Both the position numbers and the translations under genes were made by a program. From contig JBAXRT010000014.1 in assembly GCA_037131065.1 (NCBI GenBank), positions 1-32,611 on the forward strand: a stretch of DNA of 32,611 nucleotides, read 5' to 3'. This document shows positions 8,019 to 16,205 of the stretch, in pieces. Origin of the DNA: JBAXRT01 sp037131065 (lineage in GTDB: Bacteria; Bacteroidota; Bacteroidia; Bacteroidales; FEN-979). The stretch's first letter is position 1; each line of letters starts with the position of its first letter. Under the pieces are notes generated by a model. It made no database searches. It was not told where the DNA came from and worked only from the letters and a program-made list of their open reading frames with translations.

Positions 8019-10437
8019 TTACCTGTCCATCCCGGTATCGTATTCGAATTTCGGGTCGGAGGTCTTCTTTCCGTTTGTGCCTAAATTAAAGACAAAGCCG
8101 AGATAAAATACCCGGGCATCACGGCGCCGGGTGCTCTCCTGCACGAGGGTGGGGGTTTCGACGGTGGTTTTCATAGTCTGCGAGTTGAACAGATCGGAGA
8201 CCGTGGCGATGAGGGAGAGTTTTTTCTTCCAGAGATCCTGCCTGAAACCAAGGTTTACCACCCAGGTGGGGAGCCGGTATCCCTGCGGTGTCAGAACTTC
8301 CGACCGGTACTGGCCGAAGATCTGGAAAAGCGTCGTTTTCGTAATATTGAAGGAGGCATTCACCTTTGCATTCCAGGAGAAGGTCGATTTATTACTGCTG
8401 TAGCCTATGTTAGAAGCATCGATCTGGCTGTAAAATCCCGAAGCGCTGAAATTAAGGTTGAGCCACTTACCTGCCTGCCAGGAGCCGCTTATGTCAACCC
8501 CGGCCGATTGGTCTTTTGCCATGTTCTCGATGGTGGTGATCAGAACCGAATCGTTCAGGCTGTTGGTGACCCGTGTGAAACCGTTCACCTTGTATCGGTA
8601 GAAAAGAGTAGGAATAAAGGTGAAATTTTCAAGGTGAAAGGCATACCCGAACTCAAGTGAATGGATATCTTCCGGCTTCAGGTCTGGATTTCCCACGTAG
8701 ATGTTCCTTGGGTCGCGGTATTCGGGCACCGGGTTCATATCTTCCCCGTCGGGACGGTTTACCCTCCGGCTGTAGTTGAGCTGCCACTCGTTCTTCCCGG
8801 AAGCGAGTGAGAGATGGATCGTAGGGTAGAGGGCGAAATAGTTGCTTTTCGTAAGGGTATCAAGCGTTACGAAATCCAGGTTGACCGTGGTCTCTTCCGC
8901 ACGAAGACCGGCCATCATGGAGAACTTTTTGATGGTCCAGCTCAGGGTGCCGAAAAGGGCATACACCGTCTGGTTCGATTTGTAGTGATTGGTCGCCGTC
9001 GTGTCGTTTATCCATATCCCTGATTCCGGGTCCCAGTGGTCTACAACCTGGTCCATGTCGCTGATCTGGATGATCTGCTGATAACCGGCCTCCAGCCCTG
9101 CATCTTTCCAGAGCGGGCGGGAGTAGTTCATGGAAATGTTGATCTCCTTGTTTCCATTGGTCCCGGTCGTATGGTCCTTCCCCTGAGGATAAGGGAGGAA
9201 AGTAATAATCATTCGTCCAGTAATCATCCTCCTTTTCCGTCTCCTGCTGGTATTCGACATCGGCCCTCAGAATATGTTCATCTTCCCTGCTGAACACATG
9301 CTCGTAAAAGCCGGTAACCCCGATATTCTGCTCGGTCTCTGTCCCGTTGAGGATCCTGGTGAATTTTTCATAGGGAACCTGCTCGTTGTCTTTATAGGTA
9401 CTGGTATCCGTGTTGCTCCGTTTGTTCTCGCGGTAATTATAGGTCCCGGAGATCCCTGCAAAATCCTTCTTTCCCATACTCCAGTCGATTCCAAGCTGTC
9501 CCAGGTGGGAGATGGAGCGGGAATAACCGGAAGAGATGAGATCAAGGTAGGTTGATCTGTTCGTCAGGGTATCGATCGTTTGAGAATAGAGATCTCCGCT
9601 ACGGAAACGGTAATCCTGGCGAAAGCCATAGCTTCCGAACAGGTTGATGTTACCGGTATTGTAGTTGAGCTGCAGGTTTGTATTCCAACGGCTGTTGTTC
9701 CCGGCGTTTGCTCCAAACACCGAGTTGAACCCGGCCTTTCTTTCTTTTTTCATTACGATGTTGATGATCCCTCCTGTCCCGTCGGGCCTGTATTTGGCAG
9801 AAGGGTTGGTAATGACTTCGATCTTCTCGACCAGTGAAGCCGGCATCTGCTCGAGATTTGCGCTGTTGGTCATCAGGGAGGGCCTGCCGTTGATCAGGAT
9901 GGTGACATTTCCTGAACCACGCAGGGAGATATTCCCGTCCATATCGACCGAAACAGATGGAATGGTCTCCAGCATGTCGGTTACTGTCCCGGTCTGGGCC
10001 TGGATATCCTTCTGAACATTGAAAACCTTCCGGTCGATCTTGTTGATCATCATGCTTCGTTCGCCCGTGATGGTTACTTCGTTCATGTTGATCGCAGAGG
10101 ATCTGAGCAGAAGGTCGCCAAGGTCGGTTTTGGTATGTTTTTTACTTATGACTACCGTCGGTGAGCGTTGTTTTTCGTAGCCGATAAAGCTGTATTCAAG
10201 ATAGAACGTTCCGTATGGAACATCCTTCAGACGGAAATAACCGTTGCTGTCGGAAACCACACCGTTCACCATATTATGGTTGATGGTATCCCGCAGAACA
10301 ATATTTGCGTACTCAACGGGGGCATTGGTCTGCTTGTCAATGATCCTTCCAGAGATGGTGCCGGAATTTTTTGACTGTGAAAACAGGATGAAGGGGAAAA
10401 GAAGAATCAGTACGAGTGAAAGAAAAGATCGGTTCAT
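8019..10437 (-). pseudogene. TonB-receptor-like outer-membrane beta-barrel protein, frameshifted
   Basis: Two overlapping minus-strand frames make one protein of about 805 residues. The N-terminal frame (10437 down to ~9190) has a signal peptide (MNRSF...LFPFILFSQ), a CarboxypepD_reg-like domain (GTISGRIIDKQTNAPVEYANI), a TonB plug (VFNVQKDIQAQTGTVTDMLETIPSVSVD, ISLRGSGNVTILINGRPS) and the first barrel strands. The C-terminal frame (~9190 to 8019) continues the barrel (NKEINISMNYSRPLW, NPDLKPEDIHSLEFGY) to the end. The join needs one extra base to be present, most simply in the GGG at 9193-9195 or CCCC at 9180-9183 (+ strand). Both frames read on past the join, to 8860 and 9260 respectively, as nonsense. 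It may be a real inactivating mutation or an assembly error. The family is OMP_b-brl_3-like; the substrate is unknown. The ATG at 10437 begins a proper signal peptide. Confidence 0.85.
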
Positions 10438-10464
10438 CAGCAAATGGAGTAGGGTTTTGAGCTG

Positions 10465-10472
10465 CAAAGATA
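10465..10472 (-). promoter_or_regulatory. -7 promoter box for the outer-membrane receptor gene
   Basis: On the minus strand TATCTTTG fits TAnnTTTG, 27 bases before the ATG at 10437. It lies upstream of the ATG used here and makes the in-frame start at 10467 unlikely. The -33 element is weak. Confidence 0.5.
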
Positions 10473-10576
10473 GTCAGTTGAAGGAGATGGGATAAAGTTT
10501 TAGACGGGGGGCTGAAACTTACCGACCAATGGCGCATTTTTACAGGATTGTTGAAAATATTTTCTTCAATGTTTAT

Positions 10577-10584
10577 TACTTTTG
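10577..10584 (+). promoter_or_regulatory. -7 promoter box for the TfoX-domain gene
   Basis: TACTTTTG fits TAnnTTTG. A TTG at 10551-10553 stands 23 bases upstream, slightly longer than ideal. Transcription would start near 10590, almost at the first ATG. Confidence 0.5.
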
Positions 10585-10592
10585 TTTAATAA

Positions 10593-10946
10593 ATGGTCAA
10601 GGTTATGGCTTACGAAGAGTTTCTGGCTGAAAGGATCCTGAGGACATTCCGGGAGAAAGGCTTCCATGTTGAGGCGAAGAAAATGATGGGAGGCATCTGT
10701 TACCTTGTCAACGACAAGATGTGCGCCGGCATTGTTAAAAACAAGCTGATGGCCCGCATTGATCCTTCCATTCATGATGAATGCCTGAAGAAAAGGGGAT
10801 GCCATGAAATGGATTTTACCGGCCGGCCGATGAAGGGATTTGTATTTGTTGAACCGGAAGGGATAGATACCGAAGATGAACTTTCAGAATGGATTCAAAT
10901 TTGTCTTGATTACAACCCTAAAGCAAAGTCTAGCAAGAAAAGGTAA
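10593..10946 (+). CDS. TfoX N-terminal domain protein
   Basis: A single-domain protein of 117 residues matching the N-terminal half of TfoX/Sxy: AYEEFLAERILRTFREKG, then KKMMGGICYLVNDKMCAGIV and LMARIDP. Full-length TfoX/Sxy activates competence genes in gammaproteobacteria and has a second, helical C-terminal domain. Stand-alone N-domain proteins like this one are common in other phyla and have no established role, so no competence function is claimed. The tail is Lys/Ser-rich. Two starts are possible: ATG 10593, or ATG 10605 where the family homology begins. The promoter position favours 10605, since 10593 would be almost leaderless. It stands alone, divergent from the receptor gene. Confidence 0.82.
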   Translation: MVKVMAYEEFLAERILRTFREKGFHVEAKKMMGGICYLVNDKMCAGIVKNKLMARIDPSIHDECLKKRGCHEMDFTGRPMKGFVFVEPEGIDTEDELSEWIQICLDYNPKAKSSKKR

Positions 10947-10966
10947 GACCTAAGAGATGTCATTTT

Positions 10967-11001
10967 CACTCGTCATTCGTCACTCGTCATTCGTCACTTG
11001 C
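10967..11001 (-). repeat. Heptamer array at the 3' end of thiL
   Basis: Five tandem 7-mers; read on the plus strand the units alternate CACTCGT and CATTCGT and end with CACTTGC. On the minus strand these are TGACGAG/TGACGAA type units. The TCA at 10994-10996 supplies the TGA stop codon of thiL. It is one copy of a family also found at 12094, 15391, 24017 and 32516. Confidence 0.85.
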
Positions 11002-12061
11002 TAAAACCGTCCCATCCCTGTGCAGTCAACGGAACTTCCTGTCCGTCTGGTGTTATCATTAGTTTTCCTTCCTCCGGTATGGTCATGTGACCGATGACTG
11101 AAATTCCATCAACGGCTTTGATCCTCTCATAATCGGTCTGACTGATGGTAAAGAGCAATTCGTAATCTTCGCCTCCGCTGAGAGCTGCCACTGATGGGAT
11201 GATCTTGAATTCCATGGCAATCTGGCGGGTCAGATCGTCGATGGGGATCTTCTCTTCAAATAATTTGCAGCCTGTGCCTGATTGTCTGCAGAGATGAAGG
11301 ATCTCCGAGGCAAGTCCGTCTGAAATATCGATCATGGAGGTGGGCTTTATCCCAAGTCCCCTGAGCAGGTCACGAACGTCAGTACGGGCTTCGGGTTTCA
11401 GTTGCCTGCCGATCAGGTAATCGAACCCCGTGAGTTCCGGTTGCATGCCGGGGTTGACCTCAAAGACCTTTTTTTCCCTTTCAAGGATCAGTAATCCGAT
11501 ATAGGCAGCACCCAGATCACCGGTCACACAAACCAGGTCGCCCGGTTTCGCTCCATTACGGTAAACAACCTCATCTTTCAAAGATTCTCCCAGGATGGAA
11601 ACAGAGATCATCAATCCCTTCAGGCTTGAGCTTGTATCGCCGCCGACCAGGTCGATACGGTATTTTTCGCAGGCCAGTTTGATCCCGGCATATATCTCGT
11701 CCAGTGCCTCTGCCGAAAAGCGGCTGGAAACGGCGATGGAGCAAGTCATCTGTTTTGGGATACCGTTCATGGCCGCGATGTCGGAGATATTCACAACGGC
11801 GGCTTTATATCCAAGGTGACGCAGGGGTGTGTAGGTCATGTCGAAGTGAACACCTTCCACCAGCAGGTCGGTGGAGAGGAGGATCAGCTTCTCCCCGGTA
11901 TCGATCACAGCAGCATCATCACCCACTCCTTTGATTGTTTCCGGGTGGTGTATTCTGATATCACCGGTCAGACGGTCGATCAGGCCGAACTCACCCAGGT
12001 CGGCAAGGGAAGTAAGATTAGAACCAGGGAGAGAGTTCTTTTTGTTTTTTTTTTCGAACAT
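10994..12061 (-). CDS. thiL: Thiamine-monophosphate kinase
   Basis: ThiL phosphorylates thiamine monophosphate to the cofactor thiamine diphosphate. The 355-residue product has the AIR-synthase/PurM-like fold signature: GVGDDAAVID near the N-terminus, STDLLVEGVHFDMTYTPLRHLGYKA, the metal/nucleotide-binding VNISDIAAMNG, LVGGDTSSS, and DISDGLASEILHLC. These fit the family order and length. The ATG at 12061 is preferred over an in-frame TTG at 12082, which lies inside the -7 box. The last codons, AGC AAG TGA, run into a heptamer repeat, and an inverted copy of that repeat lies just upstream of the promoter. Its product is the cofactor used by Dxs (encoded at 26168), a functional but not a genetic link. 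Confidence 0.94.
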   Translation of the reverse strand: MFEKKNKKNSLPGSNLTSLADLGEFGLIDRLTGDIRIHHPETIKGVGDDAAVIDTGEKLILLSTDLLVEGVHFDMTYTPLRHLGYKAAVVNISDIAAMNGIPKQMTCSIAVSSRFSAEALDEIYAGIKLACEKYRIDLVGGDTSSSLKGLMISVSILGESLKDEVVYRNGAKPGDLVCVTGDLGAAYIGLLILEREKKVFEVNPGMQPELTGFDYLIGRQLKPEARTDVRDLLRGLGIKPTSMIDISDGLASEILHLCRQSGTGCKLFEEKIPIDDLTRQIAMEFKIIPSVAALSGGEDYELLFTISQTDYERIKAVDGISVIGHMTIPEEGKLMITPDGQEVPLTAQGWDGFSK

Positions 12062-12079
12062 AGGAAATTCGATAAGTTG

Positions 12080-12087
12080 CAAAGGTA
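12080..12087 (-). promoter_or_regulatory. -7 promoter box for thiL
   Basis: On the minus strand TACCTTTG is a full match to TAnnTTTG, 18 bases before the ATG at 12061. The -33 position, about 20 bases upstream, falls inside the heptamer array at 12094-12125. Confidence 0.6.
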
Positions 12088-12093
12088 TAAGAA

Positions 12094-12125
12094 AATGACG
12101 AGTGACGAATGACGAATGACGAGTG
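12094..12125 (+). repeat. Heptamer array upstream of thiL
   Basis: Tandem units AATGACG, AGTGACG, AATGACG, AATGACG, then a partial AGTG. It is an inverted copy of the array at 10967-11001, so thiL and its -7 box are bracketed by near-identical inverted ~30-bp arrays. It overlaps the expected -33 region of the thiL promoter. Confidence 0.85.
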
Positions 12126-12256
12126 TTATGGAAAGGGTAATTCAGGGATTAAAAAATGACCATTTCAGGTCATTGAATTTTGTATTTATTTTTTTCATAT
12201 TTGCAGAAATTGTTGCCGGTAAGATGCAACCAGTCCCTGATTATTTTTGTCATATT

Positions 12257-12288
12257 TTTGTTATGCGTTCAAAGATTCCATATATTTG
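12257..12288 (+). promoter_or_regulatory. Strong Bacteroidota promoter for the lipoprotein gene
   Basis: TTTG at 12257-12260, a 20-base spacer, and TATATTTG at 12281-12288 match the -33/-7 consensus fully. Transcription would start near 12295, giving a leader of about 33 bases before the ATG at 12328. Confidence 0.75.
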
Positions 12289-12327
12289 TTACACTAAAGT
12301 AAGTATTAACCAATAAAGAAAATTGTT

Positions 12328-13752
12328 ATGAAAAACAAGTTGTACGTCTACAGTCTTTTGATATTCCTGATGGGCATTTTTATTGCTATCAGCAGTTGCA
12401 AGCAGAAAGAGGACCCGACTCCTGATCCGGATCCTACCCCCGGCGCCCATGGAGTTATCGTGGGATCGCTTACCAATGGCGTTACCTTTCAGCCGATTGC
12501 CAACGGTTTGGTACTTCTCGTAAATGGTAGCGGCAGTGTTTTACAGTCGGTGACAGCAAGTGCCTCCGGCACATACACCATGAATAATATTTCCGATGGC
12601 AATTACCAGGTTAAGGTTCAGGCAACCGGTTTTAAAGAGATGGTTGCCGACAGCGTCATTATCGGAACAAAGAATCCCAAAGGAAATTTCGTTGGACTCT
12701 GCCCGGTAGAGACCAGCTTTGACAAACCGGTATCTGCACTCTCCGGTCTGATTCTCGACAAGAACAACCTGGCGATTGCCAATGCAACGGTCTCCATCGC
12801 AGCAGATCCCGAATCGCTGACCAACGGTTATTTCTCCTCTGTTCTGACGGATAGCAAGGGGCAATTCATCATACCTGCTATTCCGCTGGTAGTTGGAAAA
12901 GCCACGATCCCGGCATTCAAGCTTAGGGTCATGAAAGACAATTACCAGATCTCTTACAGCAAGGGAATTGTGCTGACGGAGAACCGTATGAAGGTGAGGA
13001 ACTTTTCACTGCCTCCTGCTTCCGGCGGCGGAACGGTCCTCTTTGAAGAGACCTTTGAAACAGCTACCAGCTGGATATATACAGGTTTCTGGCATCGCCA
13101 GCAGAATGCAACCATTTCAAACGCTGCCTATCCGAAATATGTCTTACTGGCAGCCAACGACAATTCAGGCGGTGTAATTCCGGGCGCATATGCAGGCTCG
13201 TATGATGCATGGTTCGGCGAAGCCGCAACCGGCAGCTTTATGGGACCCCAGTCCGACTATGACACAGATCTGTCGGGCGGTACTTCCCAGGATTCTCATG
13301 AGGGTACGTTGACATCACCGCCATTTACTGTCACATCTTCATCCGGCAGCGCTTCTCTCACTTTCTGGTCATGGTATGAAGTGGAAAGCGTCAACCCTAA
13401 CAGCTCCGGATATGACATAATGGAGGTGATGGTACTCGGCAATCCCGATTCCACACAAGTTACTTCTTTGGGCAGACTCAATCCTTACTCCGACCCCATC
13501 CTCGATAACAGGGATGCAATCCCTTACACATCAGGCGGGTTTAACATCGCCCCGGTGTGGAAATTTGAACAGTTCGACCTTACCCCGTTCATCGGGCAGA
13601 GTGTCCGGCTAAGATTCGAATTCCGGACCATCGACCACCTGTACAACGGTTTCCGCGGCTGGTTTATCGATAATATCAAAGTCACTACGGATCCTGTTAA
13701 AAGTTCAGGAATACCTTATCCGGTATATCCGCCAACAAAGCCAAGAAAATAA
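12328..13752 (+). CDS. Secreted lipoprotein with two carboxypeptidase-regulatory-like domains and a jelly-roll domain
   Basis: A 474-residue lipoprotein of unknown function. The signal peptide ends in a lipobox AISSC with Cys24 as the predicted lipidated residue, followed by an acidic/proline linker (EDPTPDPDPTP) of the kind seen in surface-exposed Bacteroidota lipoproteins. Residues ~41-115 and ~135-230 are two beta-sandwich domains of the carboxypeptidase regulatory type (GVIVGSLTNGVTFQPIANGLV; ALSGLILDKNNLAIANATVSI). Residues ~243-460 look like a MAM/immune-inhibitor-A-like jelly roll: FEETFETATSW at its start, LTSPPFTV, LTFWSWYEVE, and RGWFIDNIKV at its end. No catalytic motif is visible. 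It is probably an adhesion or glycan/protein-binding surface protein, which is inference. The gene is monocistronic, with its own promoter and a strong terminator. Confidence 0.8.
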   Translation: MKNKLYVYSLLIFLMGIFIAISSCKQKEDPTPDPDPTPGAHGVIVGSLTNGVTFQPIANGLVLLVNGSGSVLQSVTASASGTYTMNNISDGNYQVKVQATGFKEMVADSVIIGTKNPKGNFVGLCPVETSFDKPVSALSGLILDKNNLAIANATVSIAADPESLTNGYFSSVLTDSKGQFIIPAIPLVVGKATIPAFKLRVMKDNYQISYSKGIVLTENRMKVRNFSLPPASGGGTVLFEETFETATSWIYTGFWHRQQNATISNAAYPKYVLLAANDNSGGVIPGAYAGSYDAWFGEAATGSFMGPQSDYDTDLSGGTSQDSHEGTLTSPPFTVTSSSGSASLTFWSWYEVESVNPNSSGYDIMEVMVLGNPDSTQVTSLGRLNPYSDPILDNRDAIPYTSGGFNIAPVWKFEQFDLTPFIGQSVRLRFEFRTIDHLYNGFRGWFIDNIKVTTDPVKSSGIPYPVYPPTKPRK

Positions 13753-13771
13753 TCGCTCATCAATGATAATG

Positions 13772-13806
13772 AAAGCCGGCCTGATAAATTCAGACCGGCT
13801 TTTTTT
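13772..13806 (+). terminator. Rho-independent terminator after the lipoprotein gene
   Basis: An AAAGCCGG arm pairs with CCGGCTTT, and after one mismatch CTGA pairs with TCAG around a TAAAT loop. A run of eight T (13799 excepted: C) extends from the 3' arm to 13806. It lies 19 bases after the stop codon at 13752 and insulates the SUF locus downstream. Confidence 0.9.
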
Positions 13807-13913
13807 ATATCCGGGGTCCCGGCAATAACTGTAAATATTTTGACGTTTCAGGGTTAATATTGATTAACTTTACAGCGTCAAATTGTCAGGTTTAAAGGTT
13901 GGTACGATAAATG

Positions 13914-13930
13914 TTTAGATTACATCTAAA
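13914..13930. promoter_or_regulatory. Candidate operator upstream of sufB
   Basis: A perfect inverted repeat TTTAGAT-TAC-ATCTAAA ends 13 bases before the sufB ATG. Upstream, TTTG at 13839-13842 and TAACTTTA at 13865-13872 (22-base spacing) form a weak promoter, so the palindrome would lie in the leader or near a second start. Its shape resembles operators of DtxR-family metal regulators (TTAGGTTAG-type half-sites) or other iron/iron-sulfur sensors. The regulator is not identified; this is inference from symmetry and position. Confidence 0.5.
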
Positions 13931-13943
13931 TTAGATTTTTCAA

Positions 13944-15392
13944 ATGGAACCCGATTCCAATAAGATCATAAACGAGGTAACCCAGGGAGAATACAAGTAC
14001 GGGTTCGTTACCGATATTGATACAGAATATGCACCCAGAGGGCTTTCTGAGGATACCATCCGGTTCATCTCGGCAAAGAAGAACGAACCGGAGTTCATGC
14101 TCGACTTCCGTCTCAGGGCATTCCGTTACTGGCAGACGATGAAGATGCCCGACTGGGCCCACCTTCAGATACCCCCGATCGATTTCCAGGACATCATCTA
14201 TTATGCAGCCCCGAAGAAAAAAAAGGAGCTGTCAAGCCTGGATGAGGTAGATCCTGAATTGCTTGAAACATTCAGCAAACTAGGAATATCGCTTGAAGAA
14301 CAGAAAAAACTATCCGGTGTGGCCGTGGATGCGGTAATGGACAGTATCTCGGTAAAGACAACCTTCTCCGATACCCTGTCAAAACTGGGGATCATCTTCT
14401 GCTCCTTCAGTGAGGCCGTTCAGAAACATCCGGAACTTATAAAACAGTACATGGGATCGGTGGTACCTTATACCGATAATTACTTCGCATCCCTTAACTC
14501 CGCTGTTTTCAGCGACGGATCTTTCTGCTTTATCCCAAAAGGGGTCCGCTGCCCCGTCGAGTTATCGACCTACTTCAGGATCAATGCTGCCAATACCGGG
14601 CAGTTTGAAAGAACACTGATCGTGGCGGAAGAAGGGGCATACGTAAGTTACATGGAAGGCTGTACCGCGCCTCAGCGTGATGAGAACCAGCTGCATGCAG
14701 CTATCGTCGAAATTGTGGCCATGAAGGATGCCCAGGTGAAATATTCCACGGTCCAGAACTGGTATCCGGGCGATAAGAACGGGGTGGGCGGTATTTTTAA
14801 TTTCGTTACCAAACGCGGGATCTGCAAGGGAAGCAATTCCAAGATCTCGTGGACACAGGTCGAGACAGGCTCGTCGATCACATGGAAATACCCGAGCTGC
14901 ATCCTTCTGGGTGATCATTCTGTTGGCGAATTCTATTCCGTTGCGGTGACTAACAACCACCAGCAGGCCGATACCGGTACAAAAATGCAACATCTCGGGA
15001 AGAATACCCGGAGTACGATCATCTCCAAAGGAATCTCGGCCGGGAAAAGCAACAACTCCTACCGGGGACTCGTACGCATCTCGAAAAATGCAGTGAATTC
15101 AAGGAACTATAGCCAGTGTGACTCACTCCTGCTCGGATCTTCCTGCGGGGCCCACACCTGGCCATACATCCGGGTGGAGAACAAATCCTCCGTGGTCGAA
15201 CACGAGGCAACCACCTCGAAGATCTCGGAGGATCAGCTCTTTTACTGTCTGCAACGAGGGATCGACAACGAAAGCGCTATTGGCCTCATTGTCAATGGCT
15301 ATGCCAAGGAGGTGCTGAAACAGCTTCCCATGGAGTTTGCCGTGGAAGCACAAAAGTTGCTCTCCATATCCCTCGAAGGGAGCGTGGGATAA
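13944..15392 (+). CDS. sufB: SUF iron-sulfur scaffold protein SufB
   Basis: SufB forms the SufBC2D scaffold on which iron-sulfur clusters are built, receiving sulfur from SufS/SufE. The 482-residue product is full length and closely follows the family: SLNSAVFSDGSFCFIPKGVRCP, EGCTAPQRDENQLHAA, and NSRNYSQCDSLLLG. By alignment to E. coli SufB, Cys392 corresponds to the cluster-assembly cysteine 405 and Glu421 (in VEHEATTSK) to Glu434. The beta-helix core is intact. It is the first gene of a locus continuing with sufC and sufD. A palindrome just upstream may mediate iron-linked control. The ATG at 13944 gives the expected N-terminus. The stop codon is followed directly by a heptamer array. Confidence 0.97.
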   Translation: MEPDSNKIINEVTQGEYKYGFVTDIDTEYAPRGLSEDTIRFISAKKNEPEFMLDFRLRAFRYWQTMKMPDWAHLQIPPIDFQDIIYYAAPKKKKELSSLDEVDPELLETFSKLGISLEEQKKLSGVAVDAVMDSISVKTTFSDTLSKLGIIFCSFSEAVQKHPELIKQYMGSVVPYTDNYFASLNSAVFSDGSFCFIPKGVRCPVELSTYFRINAANTGQFERTLIVAEEGAYVSYMEGCTAPQRDENQLHAAIVEIVAMKDAQVKYSTVQNWYPGDKNGVGGIFNFVTKRGICKGSNSKISWTQVETGSSITWKYPSCILLGDHSVGEFYSVAVTNNHQQADTGTKMQHLGKNTRSTIISKGISAGKSNNSYRGLVRISKNAVNSRNYSQCDSLLLGSSCGAHTWPYIRVENKSSVVEHEATTSKISEDQLFYCLQRGIDNESAIGLIVNGYAKEVLKQLPMEFAVEAQKLLSISLEGSVG

Positions 15393-15429
15393 TGAGTGAC
15401 AAATGACGAGTGACGAGTGACTAGTGATT
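15391..15429 (+). repeat. Heptamer array between sufB and sufC
   Basis: Tandem units AGTGACA, AATGACG, AGTGACG, AGTGACT, AGTGATT, starting directly at the sufB stop codon and filling most of the 57-base sufB-sufC gap. It belongs to the same TGACNNN family as the arrays around thiL. Confidence 0.85.
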
Positions 15430-15449
15430 TTTGAGTTTATAAAGTAGCT

Positions 15450-16205
15450 ATGTTATTATCAATCAACAATCTTCATGCTTCGATCAAAGGTAAAGAGATC
15501 CTGAAGGGGATCAACCTGGAAGTCGGCAAGGGAGAGGTACATGCCATTATGGGGCCGAACGGGACCGGGAAAAGCACCCTGGCATCGGTTATCGCAGGGC
15601 GCGATGTCTTTGAAGTCACAGCCGGGGATATCTTTTACAAAGGGAAGAACCTTCAGAAGCTGCCGGTCGAGGAACGGGCAAGGGAGGGGATCTTCCTGGG
15701 CTTCCAGTATCCGGTAGAAATTCCCGGCGTGAGCATCACCAACTTCATGCGTACCGCCGTAAATGAACTCAGGAAATACAAGGGACTTGATCCGCTTTCG
15801 GGTGCAGAATTCATCCGGCTGATGGAAGAGAAGAAAAAGTTGGTTGAGATCACTTCCAATCTTACGAACCGTTCAGTCAATGAAGGATTTTCAGGTGGTG
15901 AGAAGAAAAAAAATGAGATCTTCCAGATGGCAATGCTCGATCCCACCCTGGCCATCCTGGATGAGACCGATTCAGGCCTCGATATCGATGCCCTGCGGAT
16001 TGTGGCCAACGGGGTGAACAAGCTGAGAACGAAGGAGAACGCGTTCCTCGTCATCACCCACTACCAGCGGCTGCTCGATTATATTGTTCCCGATTTTGTT
16101 CATGTTTTGTTTGAAGGCAGGATCGTGAAATCGGGAGGCAAGGAACTTGCCCTTGAACTTGAGGAGAAGGGATACGACTGGATAAAAAACGAACAGGAGG
16201 CGTGA
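15450..16205 (+). CDS. sufC: SUF complex ABC-type ATPase SufC
   Basis: SufC is the ATPase of the SufBC2D complex; its ATP-driven dimerisation opens SufB-SufD for cluster assembly. The 251-residue soluble protein has Walker A GPNGTGKST (35-43), the SufC-type signature FSGGEKKKNE (147-156) in place of the transporter LSGGQ, Walker B LAILDETDSGLD (167-178) and switch His204. The FSGGEKKKNE signature and ETDSGLD clearly separate it from the transporter ATPase at 22065. The stop codon overlaps the sufD start by one base, so the two are translationally coupled. Confidence 0.97.
   Translation: MLLSINNLHASIKGKEILKGINLEVGKGEVHAIMGPNGTGKSTLASVIAGRDVFEVTAGDIFYKGKNLQKLPVEERAREGIFLGFQYPVEIPGVSITNFMRTAVNELRKYKGLDPLSGAEFIRLMEEKKKLVEITSNLTNRSVNEGFSGGEKKKNEIFQMAMLDPTLAILDETDSGLDIDALRIVANGVNKLRTKENAFLVITHYQRLLDYIVPDFVHVLFEGRIVKSGGKELALELEEKGYDWIKNEQEA
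16195..16200 (+). promoter_or_regulatory. Shine-Dalgarno sequence for sufD
   Basis: AGGAGG stands four bases before the ATG at 16205 and only one base before an alternative GTG at 16202, which favours the ATG. Such a strong ribosome binding site is unusual in this window; most other genes show none. Confidence 0.65.

Noticed and set aside
8860..9185. Downstream extension of the receptor N-terminal frame
   Set aside because: After the frameshift point the product turns into Arg/Gly/Pro-rich nonsense, while the other frame continues a good beta-barrel sequence.
10967..12125. Heptamer arrays as CRISPR
   Set aside because: Units are 7 bp and directly adjacent with no unique spacers, and no cas gene is present.
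12116..12316. 66-codon ORF upstream of the lipoprotein gene
   Set aside because: It begins inside a heptamer array and runs through the strong promoter at 12257-12288; its AT-rich composition gives a Phe/Ile-rich product with no family look.
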